DNA of 64,000 nucleotides, taken from the NCBI RefSeq assembly GCF_000189635.1, contig NW_002476492.1, forward strand, positions 124,001 through 188,000. Reading direction: 5' to 3'. How positions within the stretch are numbered: position 1 is the first letter of the stretch; every line of letters starts with the position of its first letter. The notes under the pieces are model-generated. The model saw only the letters and a list, made by a program, of their open reading frames with translations, had not been told where the DNA came from and made no database searches. This stretch comes from Tetrahymena thermophila SB210 (lineage: Eukaryota > Ciliophora > Oligohymenophorea > Hymenostomatida > Tetrahymenidae). Of this stretch, positions 37,720 through 49,974 are shown one piece after another. Made by a program: the position numbers and the translations under genes.

Positions 37720-39756
37720 ATGATTTTATAGAATAAGAAATACAGTCATCTAGAAGATGTAATTCATTTCTTATTTGAATACTTTAATAATATTTTTGCT
37801 TTTTGCTTTAAAAGTTTTCTAAATCTAATTTATCTTAGCATACGCAGTTGCTGTTAAACTTCAAGTAAAATTTTTTATTTATTTTTGAAATTAATTTCTT
37901 TAATTCATTTAAATTTATCAAATAGAATAAATAATTATTAAATTATTTTAATCATTTATTCGATTTATTTAATTATTTATTTGTTTATTTTAATTTTCTT
38001 TAATAACAACAAAATTTTATTGATTTCAAGGTGGAATAAGGTTGATGAAGAAGATGCTTTGAAATTGGCAAATAGCTTAAGATTATGCCAACAACTTGTT
38101 AATTTGACACTCTAATTAAGGTAAAAAATGAAATTAATTCTCTACAAAAACTTTAAATAAAACTCCAAATATATATACTGTAAATGCTCTTTAATTATGG
38201 CATTTTTTTCTTAAATTTTTTTTTTTTCGACTATGGTGTATGGTACTTTTTTTTGGGCAAAAAAGATACTTAGGGAATGCCTTAATTAATGAGCATTTAC
38301 AGTATATTATTTTTATTATTATTAAATAAAATGTATTAATAAACAAATCAAAATTTTATTTTTTCAAAAAGCTTAAACAAAATAGGTGATAATTTTATAT
38401 CTGATTTGGGATTTGCTTTAATAGATTGCACACATTTATCATCATTAACATTGGATTTAAGGTACACATATTTAAAAAAATTATTTTTTTATAGTTATCT
38501 GAAATATTATTTATCTGTCTGTAATAAATGAACAATTATTTTAGCAATTAACAAATTTGAATAAACAAATATTACAGATAAAGTAGTAAAACTCATTAAA
38601 TTTAAAGAAATAACAATCAATAATTTAGGATTATTTTATATTTAAGTTTCAATTTTATTTTAAAAGCTCTAATGAAATTTATGACGAGGGTATTTCAGAC
38701 TTAGCAAATGCTCTATCTAATTGCCCTAATCTCTCAAATTTAGCTCTAGATTTATCGTGATAATTTAAATTTACTAAAAACAGCTCTTACTAATTTATTT
38801 TTTAATGATTTTATTAATATGAAGATATAATAAATTCAGTGATAAAGGAATTTCTGAATTAGGATCAGCTTTAAAGAATTTCAAAATTTTGTCAGAATTA
38901 ATCTTAAATCTTAGGTTAAAATAATTTCTTTCAATTTAATAAATCTAAAAATTATTTGATTTAATTCCTAATTAAACATAATGACAAAAAACTTAAATAT
39001 TTATTAAGCCTTAACAAAATCACTGCGAACGGTTCTCATGATTTATGGGCATGCCTAAAAATTTGCAAGCATCTACGCAACTTAACTATAAATCTTAAGT
39101 AAGCTAAAATAAAATAATATGTTTAAAAGAAGAACAAATATTAAAAATATGAAATCTTAATTATATTAAAATATTAAAACTCACAAGTATTTTTAATTTA
39201 AAAATATTAACTTTAATTAAAAGAGCTAAAGGTGCTAACTGTGCTCATGGTTTAAATTCTGACATCATAAATACTAATATCATGATTTTGAAGCTCGATT
39301 TAAGGTATATTAAAAATATTTCAATATATTTTTCTTCTGAATTTTTAAAATAATTTAATTATAAAAAAGATGGAATAAGATAGGAAAGAATGGTTTGAAG
39401 AGTCTTAAATAAGCGTTAAAAAGCTGTGTGAATCTCGCAAGCTTAGAGCTTTATTTGAGGTTAGTTTGTTTTTTCTATTAAATTACTTAAATAATTTAAA
39501 ATAAATTTTCAAAGAAAATATTTTTGGATATTTTAGCATAAAAAAGAAAGATATTTATTTTTAACAAATAAATTTTAAAGATATTTAGAAATTATTTTAA
39601 TTTAATTTAATTTTACCTATTTATTATTGATATTATATATAATATTTTCATTTGATTAAAAGCAAACTCAACTTGAATGCCAATGAGGTGGTAAAAGTCA
39701 CAAGATTAGTTCCAAAATTAAATAAATTAGTATTTAAACAAATCATTATTGACTGA
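37720..39756 (+). CDS. Leucine-rich-repeat protein with one 90-nt exon per repeat
   Basis: Well-supported exons are 38031-38120, 38372-38461, 38667-38756, 38825-38914, 39009-39098, 39370-39459 (all 90 nt), 39224-39304 (81 nt), and the terminal exon 39663-39756 with TGA. All internal junctions are phase 2 with GT..AG introns. Repeats read, for example, FISDLGFALIDCTHLSSLTL, GISDLANALSNCPNLSNLAL and LKSLKQALKSCVNLASLEL, a cysteine-containing (RNI-like) LRR. A candidate first exon begins at ATG 37720 (MILQNKKYSHLEDVI, ending near 37864), but its phase does not match exon 2, so the 5' end is uncertain. The protein would be about 270-300 residues, mostly LRR. The 251-nt second intron carries a small transposon. 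The partner and role are unknown; the ciliate LRR family is large and fast-evolving. Confidence 0.75.
38177..38302. mobile_element. Tc1/mariner-like MITE in an LRR-gene intron
   Basis: A 126-bp element with terminal inverted repeats of at least 27 bp (25 of 27 match). The left end begins CTGTAAATGCTC at 38177; the right end finishes GAGCATTTACAG at 38302. TA dinucleotides flank it on both sides (38175-38176 and 38303-38304), the target duplication of Tc1/mariner elements. The interior has poly-T tracts and no coding capacity, so it would depend on a transposase elsewhere. The high arm identity suggests recent insertion. It lies wholly inside the intron between exons 38031-38120 and 38372-38461, so it need not harm the LRR gene. 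Confidence 0.8.
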
Positions 39757-40971
39757 TTTTACAAAAAGTCATTAATAAAATCAATTAAATGTTTTAATTA
39801 TATTTTATTTAATACTCTTGTTTATACTAAAAATTCTAATTATATATTTTATAAAAATATTTTTAAAGGAATTAATATAATATCAATCCTTATTAACTAA
39901 AACTCCGGTTCTTTAATTAAAATTGTCAAAATTTTTTTTTATTATGAATATGAGAATAACAAAATTTTAATCTAAGAATAGGTCTAACTATAAAGAAATA
40001 TGGTTTCTTATGTAGATTAAATTCTTGCTTGCTTGATCATTTTCATATCTTTTGTTATAAAATTTTTAAAATATGCGAAAAAGAAAATAAATCTATAAAA
40101 AAGAAGAAGAAATTAAAACTATTATATTTGTATTAAAATACTTCATTTTTTAATATTTTATTTGAAGAAAATTACTCTACGAATTAATAAAAATAAACAT
40201 ATGTTATTTTCAATTAACTGTCTATGAATTATAATTTTTTTAATTTTTAAGAAACTTATTACTATATCTGGTGAATAAATATATCAAATATCTTCTTTTT
40301 ATAAATTAATTAATTATGATTTAATGCTAAATTTCTCAACAATAGTGAAAATTAATTTGTATTACAATAAATTAATTAATTTTTTTATTAATCCCGGATA
40401 CAAACAACATCCATACATACATACATACACCCATCCATTCACGCGCGTATTTAAATTAGAGGTAATCAATAATATATACTAAATAATTATGCTTTTTTAT
40501 ACAAAATGTTTTACTAGTACAAATTGAATAGAATTCCAAAATTATTTGTGTATTAATAATTGATAAAAATATTCCAAATAATTAAGGAAAATAATTATTA
40601 TATAGAAAATTGTATTTATACTTAAATCTGGAAAAATAATCAGTTGTTTAGTGTAATTAATTTGAGTGAGTGAGTAAGATAGAAATCAAAAGAAGGTTAG
40701 AGCTATTATAAATATTTAAAATACTAATTATTAATTGAATAAAGAATTATTAGATATATATAACAATAATTTGTAAAAAGATATTTTTAAATTAAAATAA
40801 TTTCATTAAAAGTTAATTAGTTAATTATTCATTCATATTTAGTGCATTGTCTGATTAATAAATAATAAATTTTTAGCATTTAGTTAGTAAAATTAATTTT
40901 CTATGCAAATGTTATTTTCTTTGTACTAGATTGTAGTACTTACTTCCTTTGTATTAATAAATAAAAACTAA
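39757..40971. other. Intergenic region, no gene seen
   Basis: AT-rich spacer between the LRR gene and the second zinc-finger gene, which converge on it. It contains a CATA/CATC microsatellite at about 40406-40440. No coding frame or RNA gene was recognised. Confidence 0.6.
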
Positions 40972-41514
40972 TCATAAAGCTTTTAATAGCATTTTTCTTC
41001 TATAAAATTTATTAAAGTGATATTCTTTGTTGTACAATGGTAAAGATTTCGTAATTTTCTAGTTTAACATTCTTGGCTATTTCAAATTATATTTAAATCC
41101 ATTGATTATAGTTTCGTTATCGTCTTAAAATACTCTTTTTACAAAATCATCATTGTGTAAAAGTAGATCATCACTGGAATCTTTTTCTTTTTCTGTTTCT
41201 TAGATGTTTGAAATCGTAGAGCTGCTCTTTTCTAACACAGAAGACTATTTCAATGCTTCGATATTTTTATTTTTACGCTTTGCAAGAGATTTCTTGCTGT
41301 ATAATAGTAGTTCTCCCTTGCAAAGCTTGCAGCAACAGACATTTTAGCATGCGTAGCAAACCCAGCAGCCTTCTTTATAACAAATATGATAAATAAACCC
41401 TTTATCAAAATTTTCTTGGATGCATTTCTCACAAAAAAAATTGCGACAACGAGTCTTAGTGCATTTAGCAAGATTTTAAACAGTCATTTAGCATAAATGG
41501 CATTCAGATTTCAT
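40972..41514 (-). CDS. CDCA7-type zinc-finger protein (zf-4CXXC_R1), copy 2
   Basis: One frame from ATG at 41514 to TGA at 40974-40972, 180 residues, exactly the length of copy 1. All finger cysteines are kept (CHLC, CTKTRC, FCEKCIQENF, CWVCYACQNVCCCKLCKG), with an extra Cys where copy 1 has Ser. The acidic Ser stretch and the C-terminal FYRRKMLLKAL are also kept. Differences are mainly silent or conservative, so both copies appear to be under selection for protein. About 100-130 bp upstream of each ATG are also similar. The two copies are convergent and flank the LRR gene, forming an inverted duplication with 4.3 kb between the arms. Function as for copy 1. Confidence 0.87.
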
Positions 41515-44145
41515 TTTGTTTGTTTGTTTTTAAATATATTGTTTAAATTATTTTTTATCTTATTTTTAAATATATTAATTCACAAGTAATAATTTAACAA
41601 GTCTATTAATATTTGTTTTTAATACTTAATTCATATGTTAACATGATCTAAATTTCTTTTACATTACAATTTCATAATCAATACATAAAAAAGGTTAATA
41701 AATTCAGGATAATTTTTTGGTTGCTTGCTTGCTTGCTTGCTTGTACTTGCTTGAGAGATCGGTTTAAGCTTTTATTCATTGAGAAAAAAAATTAATTGTT
41801 TACCCACTTTGTTTCTTAGTTAGTTAATTAATTAACTCTATTTTCAAATTTATTTTATTAGCTAATTTACATATTTCTCTGCTCATATCAATCATTTATT
41901 TTTATTTCCTTCCTTTACACTTTTATGTTTATTTTCTTATTAAATTTCTAAGCCTTTTCAGTAGAAATTTATATTAACTTCATAATTAATATTGGTATTT
42001 ATTTTCATTACAAATTTATAATTTTTTACTGAAACAATTCCTACCTATTGATATTTATTTTAATTTAAATTAACGCAAAAAATTATTATAGTAAAATTAA
42101 AAATGCTTTAGATATTTGCAAAAATAATTAATGAGTATTTAGGGTAAGCAAAAGCATTTAAAATTTTACCATTTATGATATAAATTTGAGAACACTTACT
42201 CAAGTATAAATAATCACTATAAAGATAATATAAATAAATAATTAAATACCCTAAACAAACTATCAATCAATTAAGTTTCATAAGAAACAAAAATAGCTTA
42301 AATTTACAAAAATTGATTTTACATTATTTTTATCAAATTTTTAGGTTTTTAGGAAAAAGAGGAAATTGAGTGTATGCATGTATGTAAAATAATCAAAAAA
42401 TGGATTTAAATTAAAATAAATGGTTTTCATTTATGATTATGAATATGAAATAGCTTCTACACCTAATAAATACAAAATAAAATAAAAATATATAAATATA
42501 AAAAAAATAAATTTTAAGTTGTATTCTGAGTGCATTTATATGTATGAGTATTTCTATTCTATTCTATCGCCAATTTAATTTTTAGTTTTTAAACATTGAA
42601 TAAAAATTATAGATTAGTTAGTTATTTTGGAAGGTAAAAAAATATAAATAAAGAGAAATGAATTAATAATAAAAGCAAAATTTGAAAATAAAAAATGAGC
42701 TAAATTATCAAAGAAAAAAAAAACGCAAGAAGAATTATAAAATAAATAAATTAAAAGAGTTATTTTAAATTAGTTTTTTATATTAAAAAATGCCATAATA
42801 CAAAATAAATAAATTGTTTTTACTAAAAATCAAGTTTCATATTTGAGAATTCAGTTAACTTTCCTAAATTGTTGCACATTCATCACCAAATAAATTAGAC
42901 CTTTTTAAAAATTGAAGAAAATATATATACAGGTGATTCGTTAGTTAGAAGGAAAAAATGAAAATAATAAAAAACAAATGAATAAAATAATAAAAGCTAA
43001 AGTTTGAAAGTGAAAAAATGAGTTAAATTCACATAGGAAGAAAGAAAAAACACAAGTTGAGTAAAAATATATCAAATAAAAAGCTAATAAATATTTAAAT
43101 TAAAAGAGTTAGTTGAATAGTTTTAAATTCGTTTTTGTTTTAAAAAATAATACAATTCAAAGCAAATGAATAGTTTTTACCAAATTTCAAGTTCCTTATT
43201 TGAGAGATTAGAGCTCTTTCTTAAACACTTTAGAAATATTGAAGTAAAATATAGTTATTTAATTAATTATTTAGAAGGAAAAAAATGAAGAATAAATTTG
43301 AAATCATAAGAAATGAATTAATAAATAATGAAAGCAAAAGTTGAAAATGTAAAAAGGAGCTAAATAACAAAGAAATAAATAAAAAATACAAGCAAAATTA
43401 AAAATTAAAATCCATTTTACTATTTTTCTATTATTAAAAAATTAAAAAATAGATCTTTAAGTTATATTTATTGGGGATCTTAGTAAGGATAATATTTATC
43501 TATTGTTCTTAACTTGGTTAAATCGGATTAATTTTTAGTTAATATTAGAATTTAATTTTAAATACCTATAAAATTAAATCACATCCAATTAATATTACAA
43601 AAAGATTTAAAATTTTTTAGCTCTATAACTCTTTATTTATTTATATTTAAATTTTACTAATTTCTTAGATGATAAAAAAAATTAAGTGGTATTTCTGATT
43701 TTAAAAAAAAAATGAAATTATTTGAAGGATTCCTCTGTTTTTGTTTAGATTTTTAAAGGGCTGTTATATATTAAGAACTTTATATAAGCTATTAGCTTAA
43801 TAATCTTATGAGTAATTTTATTAAATAAATAGAGTAAGGAAAAGCTATTAATTTATTTCACTTTGATAGTGAATTTTAAAATCTAATTATTCATTAATAT
43901 GCTCTTTAGTAAATATCTTAATAAATTTCTATTTATTTTTAATTATCAAAAATCGAAATATTTTGATTTAACGAAAGACGAGAGATAGATAGATAAACAT
44001 TAAAAAAATAATTAGAATTAATTAATCTAAATTTTGATACTATTATTCTTTTTAAGCTTAGATCTAGCAAAGCTTACTTGTAATAAATCATAATTTCAAA
44101 AAAAAAAGTTAATTATCAAATTAAAAAAAGAATATTCAAAAATAA
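41515..44145. other. Intergenic region with LRR-exon relics and simple repeats
   Basis: A TTGC microsatellite lies at about 41721-41743. From 42600 to 43420 there are three diverged copies of the intron-like repeat seen at 33.7-34.9 kb. Between them, minus-strand remnants near 42895-42835 (SNLFGDECATIQES) and 43250-43190 keep the GTAAAAAC donor and pieces of the LRR exon consensus but have deletions and a TGA. They are decayed relatives of the exon at 34511-34600. From 43440 on nothing was recognised except the promoter flank of the next gene. Confidence 0.5.
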
Positions 44146-44496
44146 ATGAAAATAATTATCTCAGTATTAATTATTTTAGCCTGCTTTAAGTTTGTTTGCT
44201 CTTAGTCTTCAGACGATATTAGGATGATGATGTACTGTGTATAAAATGTAAATGCTAATATTCCTTGTAAAGAAAATGATGAAGCTTGCCAGATCGAAAA
44301 CTTCAAAGCCTAACAGTGTGTTAAAGATTGCGCTAGAAATAATTATTTAAATGATATTGCATAATGTATTACATAAAATTGTAGATCTGATAATTAAGCT
44401 ATTTAAAATAATATTGATGAGTCAGCATCATGTCTAAGCTCAAATGTTTTAATATATTCTTTATCACTAATTGCTGCTATCATTTTTCTACTTTGA
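44146..44496 (+). CDS. Small secreted Cys-containing protein, probably GPI-anchored
   Basis: Single open frame of 116 residues. MKIIISVLIILACFKFVCS is a typical signal peptide with cleavage near SQSS. The mature part has eight Cys in a spaced pattern (YCVQNV, PCKENDEAC, QCVKDC, QCITQNC, SCLSS), suggesting four disulfides. It ends in a hydrophobic tail (VLIYSLSLIAAIIFLL) after a Ser/Asn-rich stretch, as expected of a GPI-anchor signal or a single membrane span. The layout (signal, Cys module, tail) resembles the N-terminal part of the minus-strand protein at 46571-47443, which has CFDSQGGQFECF, CNDEVIVVQSC and a similar tail, so the two may be distant paralogs. No named family was recognised. 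It is probably a surface protein. Confidence 0.75.
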
Positions 44497-46570
44497 AAAT
44501 AATAACACTCTATTTATTTATTAATTAATTGAAATGTAAATATGTCTATAAAGTAATCTATATATTTATTTATTATAATTTGTAAATAAATATATTCTAA
44601 TATCGAATGAAAGAATAAATGCTCTTTCTAAATCATAATATGAAATTTTTGTTAGTTCCATGAAAAATATTTATCATTATTAAATGCATATATTTCCAAA
44701 CTGAAGAATGAAAGGATTTAAATTGATTGAAGATCTAACTAAAATTAACTATTTTATGATTCTCAATGTTATAAAAAGTCTTACTAAATTAAAAACCAAG
44801 AAGAAGAAGAATCAAAGTTTTTTTAGTTTTATTTGTTTCTAATTAATGTTTTTTCATTATTTGTTTAACCTTTATCAGACAAATTAATATTTTTGACTAA
44901 ATCGCTTTTAAAATATAAATCTATATATAATTATTGCTTAAAATATTTCCAATAATTAGAAATATTTATTTTAAATATTTTACTAATCATATTTAATAGC
45001 TAATACTTACGTTAAAATAATTATTTGTCTTTTTATGCTTTATGAAAATGCAGCTTTTCTAAATAAATATTTTTAATTCATTCTTTAAAATATCATCTAA
45101 ATTTTTAAAGATTAAAATTTTACATATATCATTTCTTTAAATATAGGAAGATGTTTAAAACTCAAGCTTATTATAGCGCTTATTCATCTATCATTCTAAG
45201 ATCCTTTTAGAATTTTCAACCATTTTTATAGTAATTTACAAGTAAATGAAAACTAGCTTTTTATAATTTACTCTATTTTGTTACCAGCCAGCGCAATTAT
45301 TAATTACGAATTAATTATTAAATCTGATCAAATACTAATAGAGATTATTTCAGAAATTTAGTAATAGTTAATTAAAATTTTTATAATTTCATTTACTGTA
45401 AAACGCTATTTAATGACTTAATTAGCAATTAAACCGCGATTTTTAGTAAATTAAATAGAAGTAATTTAATATGATAGATTATATTTGTTAATCAGAAAAT
45501 AGAATGAAAAAATAAGGTATATTAAAAGAATCAGTATAATTATATTAAAAATTATTGAAATAACTAATTATATTCTCAATATTAAATTTTTAGTTTTCAA
45601 AATTATCGTTTTTACTATTCATTGTAAATAAATAAATAAATAAATATATCTTTATTATTTTTGATTTTATTTAATTCAATTTTTTACATAATGTCTGTCT
45701 GTCTTACTTACTTACTTTGAGTCCAGTTAAAAAAATAAAAGTCAAACAAATGATTTATATGTGATTTAAATTAATTAATTATAAAGTATAATAGTTTGGT
45801 AATATCAAATAAAATAAGTAACCATTTTAATTATCAATAAAAACTTCTCTTTTTTCAAATATCTAGTTAATTTATTTTCATTCATTTTTAAGTTAGTACA
45901 AAATAATTAAATATCTGGTATTATTTATTTTTATATTTTGTTACATATTACAGACAGAGATATTAAGTCTAGAAATATTAGTAATTGACTTATATTTTTT
46001 AAATATTTAGCTTTTTCTAAATAAGCTATTTTTTTAAGCACAAACAAATAAATTTTGGTTTACTGAATTAAAAAATATTTTAACAGATTAAAATATTATT
46101 TTTATAAAGCACTTTTCAATTAATTATTTTGATAGCTGATATGTAAATAAAAATCAGCTAAATATAAATTAATTAAGAATTAATGAGGATGGTAATGGTT
46201 ACTAGCTAGCTACTAGTATTAAATTAAAAATAATAGTACTGATTAAGTAAAACACTTAAAAAAATATTTAGTTTATAAATTTGACTTAACTTAAATATCA
46301 TTTTGTTTTTGTGTATGTTATTCTGTTCAATATAAATAATAACTATCACTAAAAATATTAATTAAAATATATAACATAATCAAATGTAATAATTATATAT
46401 CTATTTTAAGAATTAATTTTAATCTTGCATGTAAAGGTATAAGAAAAATAAATAGAAATTAATCTTAAAATTTTTATTTTTAAATGTACATAATTTTACA
46501 ATTATTTTAAAACTAATATAAATACTATGATATAAAATTTTATTTAAAAACAAATAAATATTTAATAACT
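44497..46570. other. Intergenic region, no gene seen
   Basis: Two kilobases of AT-rich spacer between the 3' ends of two convergent small-protein genes. Simple AAAT repeats occur near 45624-45650. No coding frame, inverted repeat or RNA gene was recognised. Confidence 0.6.
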
Positions 46571-47443
46571 TCAAAATAAAATAGCTATTGCAATAGATCC
46601 TAATGAAAGCATCAAAGTAATACCATTTGAGTAGAAACTTTATTCTGATTTAGCAGAATTAGTTACTTTATCTTTTTGGTTGTTTTAATCATTATTTTTG
46701 TCTTTTAAATTATCTTTATCTTTTTGATCATTTTAATTGCTGTCTGTTTGATTGTTTTAGTCTTTTTGGTCTTTTTTGGCTTCTTGATTATTATCTTATT
46801 TTTCTTAATCTTTTTGATTATTTTGATTGGTAGATTGATTTTCTTCGTTTTTGTTATCATTTTTTCCTTGTTGACTATTTTGATCTTATTTGGTATCGTT
46901 GCTTTAATTTTCTTTGTCATTATTATCATTTTTTGGTGGTTGATCATTTTTTGATGGTTGATCATTTTTTGGTGGTTGATCATTTTTTGATGGTTGATCA
47001 TTTTTTGGTGGTTGATCATTTTTTTAATCTTAATCTTTTTGGTCCTTGTCTTAATTGTTTTGTTAATCTTATTCTTTTTGACTATTTTAGTTGTTTTAGT
47101 CCTTTTGATTGTTATTATCTTATTAATCTTCTGTGACTTCACCAAGTAAGTAGCATTCTGACTTCTTTTCAATAGTAGCTTATACCTCTTTTACTTAAGA
47201 TGAGCATTTAGATTTTAGAAGTAAGCCTATAGCTTTTAAAGATGTTGAGCTTTATTCAATTTCATTTATGCAACTTTGGACAACAATAACTTCATCATTA
47301 CATATTTTATCATCAATAAAACATTCAAATTAGCCTCCTTGTGAGTCAAAGCATTCAAGTACCTTTTAGATATCACCACTAAATTAAGCATTAACATTAG
47401 CTAGAGAAACAATAATTATTAGAGCTAAGATAAGGAATCTCAT
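46571..47443 (-). CDS. Secreted Cys module plus long charged Asn/Gln/Lys/Asp repeat domain, probably GPI-anchored
   Basis: One ciliate-code frame of 290 residues. MRFLILALIIIVSLANVNA is a signal peptide. Residues 20 to about 105 hold a Cys module with six to eight Cys (ECFDSQGGQFECFIDDKIC, QSCINEIEQ, SKCSSQVKE, SECYLLG). The middle is a long hydrophilic stretch of Asp, Lys, Asn and Gln containing five copies of a six-residue repeat KNDQP(P/S) encoded by 18-bp units with embedded TGATCA sites (about 46930-47020). The C-terminus, SNGITLMLSLGSIAIAILF, is a hydrophobic tail fitting a GPI-anchor signal. A charged stalk between a folded module and the membrane anchor suggests a surface or cell-coat protein. 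The plus strand carries long T-rich frames that are only the complement of this domain. Repeat number may vary between strains. Confidence 0.8.
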
Positions 47444-49459
47444 ATGATTTGATTACTAATAAATTTATTTATTTTTATTTCTATCTTTTTTAATATTTAT
47501 TTATTTAATTATATTTTTCTGACAATTTGTTTACTTGTTTTCTTCTAGCATTTCTTCATTTATCACAATCTCTATGACTGTTTTAAGTAAATTAATTAAG
47601 TAAAATAGATACGAAATTAACTATAACTAAATTAGTTATGATTAAAACTAGTTAATTTTATTAATATAATTAGTACTTATTTTTTACATATAACTGACTA
47701 ATTCCTTACTGTTCGTTCGTACTATAAATAATATTTATTTATTAAGTAAGCATCCCTTAGGTTAAGGGGAATATGATAAAGAGAGGTATCTAGTGGATAT
47801 AAATTTTTGATAATTTAACTAATTTTATGAAAGTGATTAATCATCAAATTTTGCTTTTTAAAGTATTAATTACCTCAAGATTAGATTAAGAAAAAATAAA
47901 TTAAATTGTCATTTATTAGAACGCATGAAAGTAATAAGCAAAAGTAAATGCCTATCTGCTTATATCAATTCTTTAGAACCTTTTATAAAAAGCAAAAGTT
48001 AAGATTTTCTTGGCTTTAATATGTAAAAATATCTTTGATTTGATAGAGTGATTAAACGAAGTATCTATCTATTTTATTTGATGTCTTTGAAATTAATTAA
48101 TTTACTAGACTTAAATATAGTTAAGCAATATTTATTTAATTAGTTCTTTTTACTTTTATTACAAAAGATTATCTTAATACATTTGAAAAGTATGTTTTCA
48201 TGGTAAATTAGATTCTATTATATTATTATACTAGCTTTCTTCTAATTTAAAATAAATAAAAATATAGAGAGGTATCTAGTGGAAATAAATTTTTGATAAT
48301 TTAACTAATTTTATGAAAGCGATTAATCATCAAATTTTGCTTTTTAAAGTATTAATTACCTCAAGATTAGATTAAGAAAAAATAAATTAAATTGTCATTT
48401 ATTAGAACGCATGAAAGTAATAAGCAAAAGTAAATGCCTATCTGCTTATATCAATTCTTTAGAACCTTTTATAAAAAGCAAAAGTTAAGATTTTCTTGGC
48501 TTTAATATGTAAAAATATCTTTGATTTGATAGAGTGATTAAACGAAGTATCTATCTATTTAATTTGATGTCTTTGAAATTAATTAATTTACTAGACTTAA
48601 ATTTAGTTAAGCAATATTTATCTAATTAATTCTTTTTACTTTTATTACAAAAGATTATCTTAATACATTTGAAAAGTATGTTTTCATGGTAAATTGATTC
48701 TATTATATTATTCTACTAGCTTTCTTCTAATTTTAAATAAATAAAAATATATTAAATAAAATAAGACCTAAAAATTGAACTTCTAAGAATATTAATAATG
48801 ATATAAATAATGAATGAATGTAATAATAAAAAGGAATAATCATTTTTGATAATATTACAATTTTTTATCATTTATTTTATTCAATTAACACATTAAAATG
48901 TATTTACATATAAAGCGAACTCTATAAATTATATATTAACTTTTGTAAGTTTTCAAATGTTCTTAAAGTGTTAATTTACTAAAATTAGTTATCTAAAAAA
49001 ATTTTGCAACAAAGTTAGTTTAAATTGTTATATCAACTAGACTTAAGTACTTTTATAGGTAATCATTATTTAAGTAAGAGCTCCTAATAGTCTTACAATT
49101 ATTTAATTACATATTAATAATAACCTTGTATTTTCTTATGAATTCTTAATTAAAAATATTGCATATTTCATTTAATTAATTTTTATCAAAAAAACGGTTT
49201 ATTTGTAAATGTAATAAATAATCAGTCTTACTTAATTACTTTAAGCACTATTTCTTTAAAACCATTTTATTTTTTTAAATCAAATATTTTTAATTTTATA
49301 AAAAAAAGAGTATTTTGTCTAACGAAATAACCCCTGATATAAATGTTAACATTCCAAAAAATTAAAATTACATTGATTATTTAGTTATATCTCGCAAATC
49401 AGATCATTTTTAATTAGCTTTTTATTTGACTTTTTTTTATTATACTTGTGTTTTTTTAT
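47444..49459. other. Intergenic region holding a 486-bp tandem duplication
   Basis: AT-rich spacer with no coding frame recognised. The part before 47780 is the promoter side of the gene ending at 47443. 48770-49400 holds nothing that could be named. Confidence 0.55.
47781..48752. repeat. Near-identical tandem duplication, period 486 bp
   Basis: GAGAGGTATCTAGTGGA starts copy 1 at 47781 and copy 2 at 48267. The copies run through to TTCTTCTAATTT.AAATAAAT near 48259 and 48745, with only a few substitutions and single-base indels over nearly 480 bp. No protein is encoded in either strand, so the identity reflects a recent duplication rather than selection on a product. Confidence 0.9.
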
Positions 49460-49893
49460 CTTCTTTTTTTCTTTCTTTTTTTCTTTCTTTTTTTCTTTCT
49501 TTTTTTCTTTCTTTCTTTCTTTCTTTCTTTCTTTGTAAATTCAACTCGTTTTTTAAAACTCAACTTTTACTTTTCTTTTTATTTCTTCATTTTTGTTTTA
49601 AACTAATTAACTATGTATTCATTTTTTGTTCACTTTTTAAAAAGTTAAAATTAAATTTGTGATGAAGATGCATAATACTTAGATTTAGGTTTAGGAAAGT
49701 GAACTAACAAATCTCTCAAATTTGACACTTTGTCTTTAGTAAAAACAGTTTATTTATTTTGAATTGTGATATTTTTTCAATATAAAAATTAATTTAAAAT
49801 ATCTTTTAATTAATTTATTTATTTTTCTTTGTTTCTTTGTAATTTTCATTTTTTTGATTTCTTATTATTTCATATATTTCTTCATTTATTCTT

Positions 49894-49974
<81 letters not shown>
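49460..49974. repeat. Two microsatellites, TTTC (49460-49534) and CTAA (49894-49974)
   Basis: The first is a run of TTTCTTTC and TTTTTCTTTC units over about 75 bp; the second is about 20 perfect CTAA units over 81 bp. Both lie in or next to the introns of the LRR exon relics at 49.65 and 50.03 kb. Confidence 0.9.

Noticed and set aside
46724-47136. Long hydrophobic plus-strand frames opposite the charged-repeat gene
   Set aside because: They are the complement of Asn/Lys/Asp/Gln codons. The minus-strand frame has a signal peptide, Cys module and tail and is continuous for 290 residues.
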